DNA of 64,000 nt from CAWGHZ01 sp963822575 (lineage in GTDB: Bacteria > Pseudomonadota > Alphaproteobacteria > MPNO01 > DASWLB01), in the NCBI GenBank assembly GCA_963822575.1, contig CAWGHZ010000002.1, positions 372,001 through 436,000 of the forward strand, given 5' to 3'. The notes beneath the pieces were generated by a model. It did no database searches, had not been told where the DNA came from, and saw only the letters and a program-made list of their open reading frames with translations. How positions within the stretch are numbered: the first letter of the stretch is position 1; each line of letters opens with the position of its first letter. Shown piece by piece: positions 63,340-64,000 of the stretch. Position numbers and translations under genes: made by a program.

Positions 63340-63977
63340 GCCCAGCCTTCTTCATCCGCAAGGGCCTCGGCCCAGCCCCGCACGCGGTCGGGAGCGCCGT
63401 AAACGACCTTCAGGAACTTTCCACCGCGCTCGGCGCGCCAGACGGGCGAGTTGTGCTCGGTGAACTCGGTCAAGATCGCCGTGATGCCAAAGCCCGCGTC
63501 GATCTTGTCGCCAACCTTCGGCGGCTCAGGCCCAGGGGATTCTAGAGCGGCCTTGAACGCTGCGCGTTCGCCAGCAGGCGGGGCGGGGGCGCGGAAGTCG
63601 CCGAGTAGCGCGCGCCATTCAGCGGCCGCTTGTTCGCGATCCTCGGGGGTTGTGAAGGCGTGCGTGTTCGTGTTCTCGTTGCGGGCGTCAACCTCAACGG
63701 CTTTCAGGTCGGCCGCGACCTTCCTCAGTAACGTCTCAGCCGCGCGGTTAGACTCCACCAAAGTCGGATAAACGGCGATGCGCCGCTTGCCCCCTTCGTC
63801 AACCGCGCGCATGAACTTCTGGCCCTTCATGACGCGGATAAGGTGGTTGACCGGATCGGCCTCAAGGATCGCTTCCTTGACGGCTTTCGGAACTTTGTTC
63901 TTGCTGCCCTGCGGGCGACCGGGGCGGCGCTTTGCGCGCGCGGCAGAAGCGGAAACGGTTTCGTTCTCCGTTTCCAA
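63336..63977 (-). CDS. Hypothetical protein with AT-hook-like RPGRPQGSKNK
   Basis: 213 residues. A basic start carries RRPGRPQGSKNKVPKAVKEA, an AT-hook or DUF5681-like DNA-binding element. A helical middle (LIRVMKGQKFMRAVD, NRAAETLLRKVAADLKAVEV) and a C-terminal beta part (KFLKVVYGAPDRVRGWAEAL) follow. Phage genomes carry related small-terminase-like proteins, but this is not certain. It is the last complete gene in the window. Confidence 0.55.
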   Translation of the reverse strand: METENETVSASAARAKRRPGRPQGSKNKVPKAVKEAILEADPVNHLIRVMKGQKFMRAVDEGGKRRIAVYPTLVESNRAAETLLRKVAADLKAVEVDARNENTNTHAFTTPEDREQAAAEWRALLGDFRAPAPPAGERAAFKAALESPGPEPPKVGDKIDAGFGITAILTEFTEHNSPVWRAERGGKFLKVVYGAPDRVRGWAEALADEEGWA

Positions 63978-64000
63978 CTCGTCGCCCGAACCTCGAAAGG

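Larger units (their letters stand above)
57141..64000. mobile_element. Integrated phage-type element (left end at tRNA-Ser, right end outside the window)
   Basis: The junction lies in GGTTTGCTAAACC within the split tRNA-Ser gene. Beyond it gene size falls sharply, most genes lie leftward and overlap by ATGA, and none is a housekeeping gene. A PemK/MazF-like toxin and a cold-shock-domain gene are typical passengers. No integrase, terminase, portal or capsid gene can be seen, so the type of element is inferred. Confidence 0.65.

Overview
The window is a very GC-rich bacterial chromosome segment, most likely from an alphaproteobacterium of the Hyphomicrobiales type. The reasons are the gene orders trpG-trpD-trpC-moaC-moeA and yajC-secD-secF-Mth938, an LdtR-like MarR regulator, a complete Tad/Cpa pilus locus in the alphaproteobacterial arrangement, dispersed palindromes of the CGTCATTGCGAG...CAATCCAG kind, and hints of the CcrM methylation sequence GANTC.

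Layout. 1-8.7 kb: end of nusB, thiL, a DUF4865 protein, a GH3-like adenylase with a thioesterase, a double GNAT, a Rieske ferredoxin, egtD and an LdtR-like regulator. 8.7-19.1 kb: a leftward Tad pilus locus, flp-cpaA-cpaB-cpaC-cpaD-cpaE-cpaF-tadB-tadC plus two TadE-like minor pilins. 19.4-23.6 kb: leftward trpG-trpD-trpC-moaC-moeA. 23.7-31.9 kb: uppP, a DUF815 ATPase, yajC-secD-secF-Mth938, RNase D, a glutamine amidotransferase and a fumarylacetoacetase-like hydrolase. 32.0-34.3 kb: a three-gene unit behind a near-perfect FNR/FixK box, encoding a Cyc2-like cytochrome-porin, a c-type cytochrome with a Met-rich tail and a DUF302 protein. 34.3-46 kb: a form II CoxL-like molybdoprotein, an NMT1-type binding protein, a zinc-type dehydrogenase, VOC, TAXI, TolC, two glutathione S-transferases and TrkH. 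46-57 kb: a response regulator, tRNA-Thr, two paralogous amidohydrolases and a scattered aromatic-metabolism toolkit (CMD, VOC, quinone reductase, Rieske oxygenase), a membrane glycosyltransferase and a PEP-CTERM protein.

At 57.14 kb a tRNA-Ser(GCU) gene is cut at its anticodon stem, and the rest of the window looks like an integrated phage-type element. It has a PemK/MazF-like toxin near the junction, a cold-shock-domain protein, and a leftward chain of tiny, mostly unrecognised genes overlapping by ATGA. No integrase, terminase or capsid gene is visible.

Two themes stand out. First, the FNR-controlled cytochrome-porin operon is a good candidate for an outer-membrane electron-transfer module. 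Second, ten of the single-base frameshifts in this window fall exactly where a GANTC site would have gained one A or T (GAANTC/GANTTC). This points to a consensus error at methylated CcrM sites rather than to real gene death. cpaF, trpC, coxL and tolC are therefore probably intact in the organism, although cpaF also carries a second frameshift that is not at a GANTC site. The cpaF product also appears to carry a duplicated N-terminal domain.
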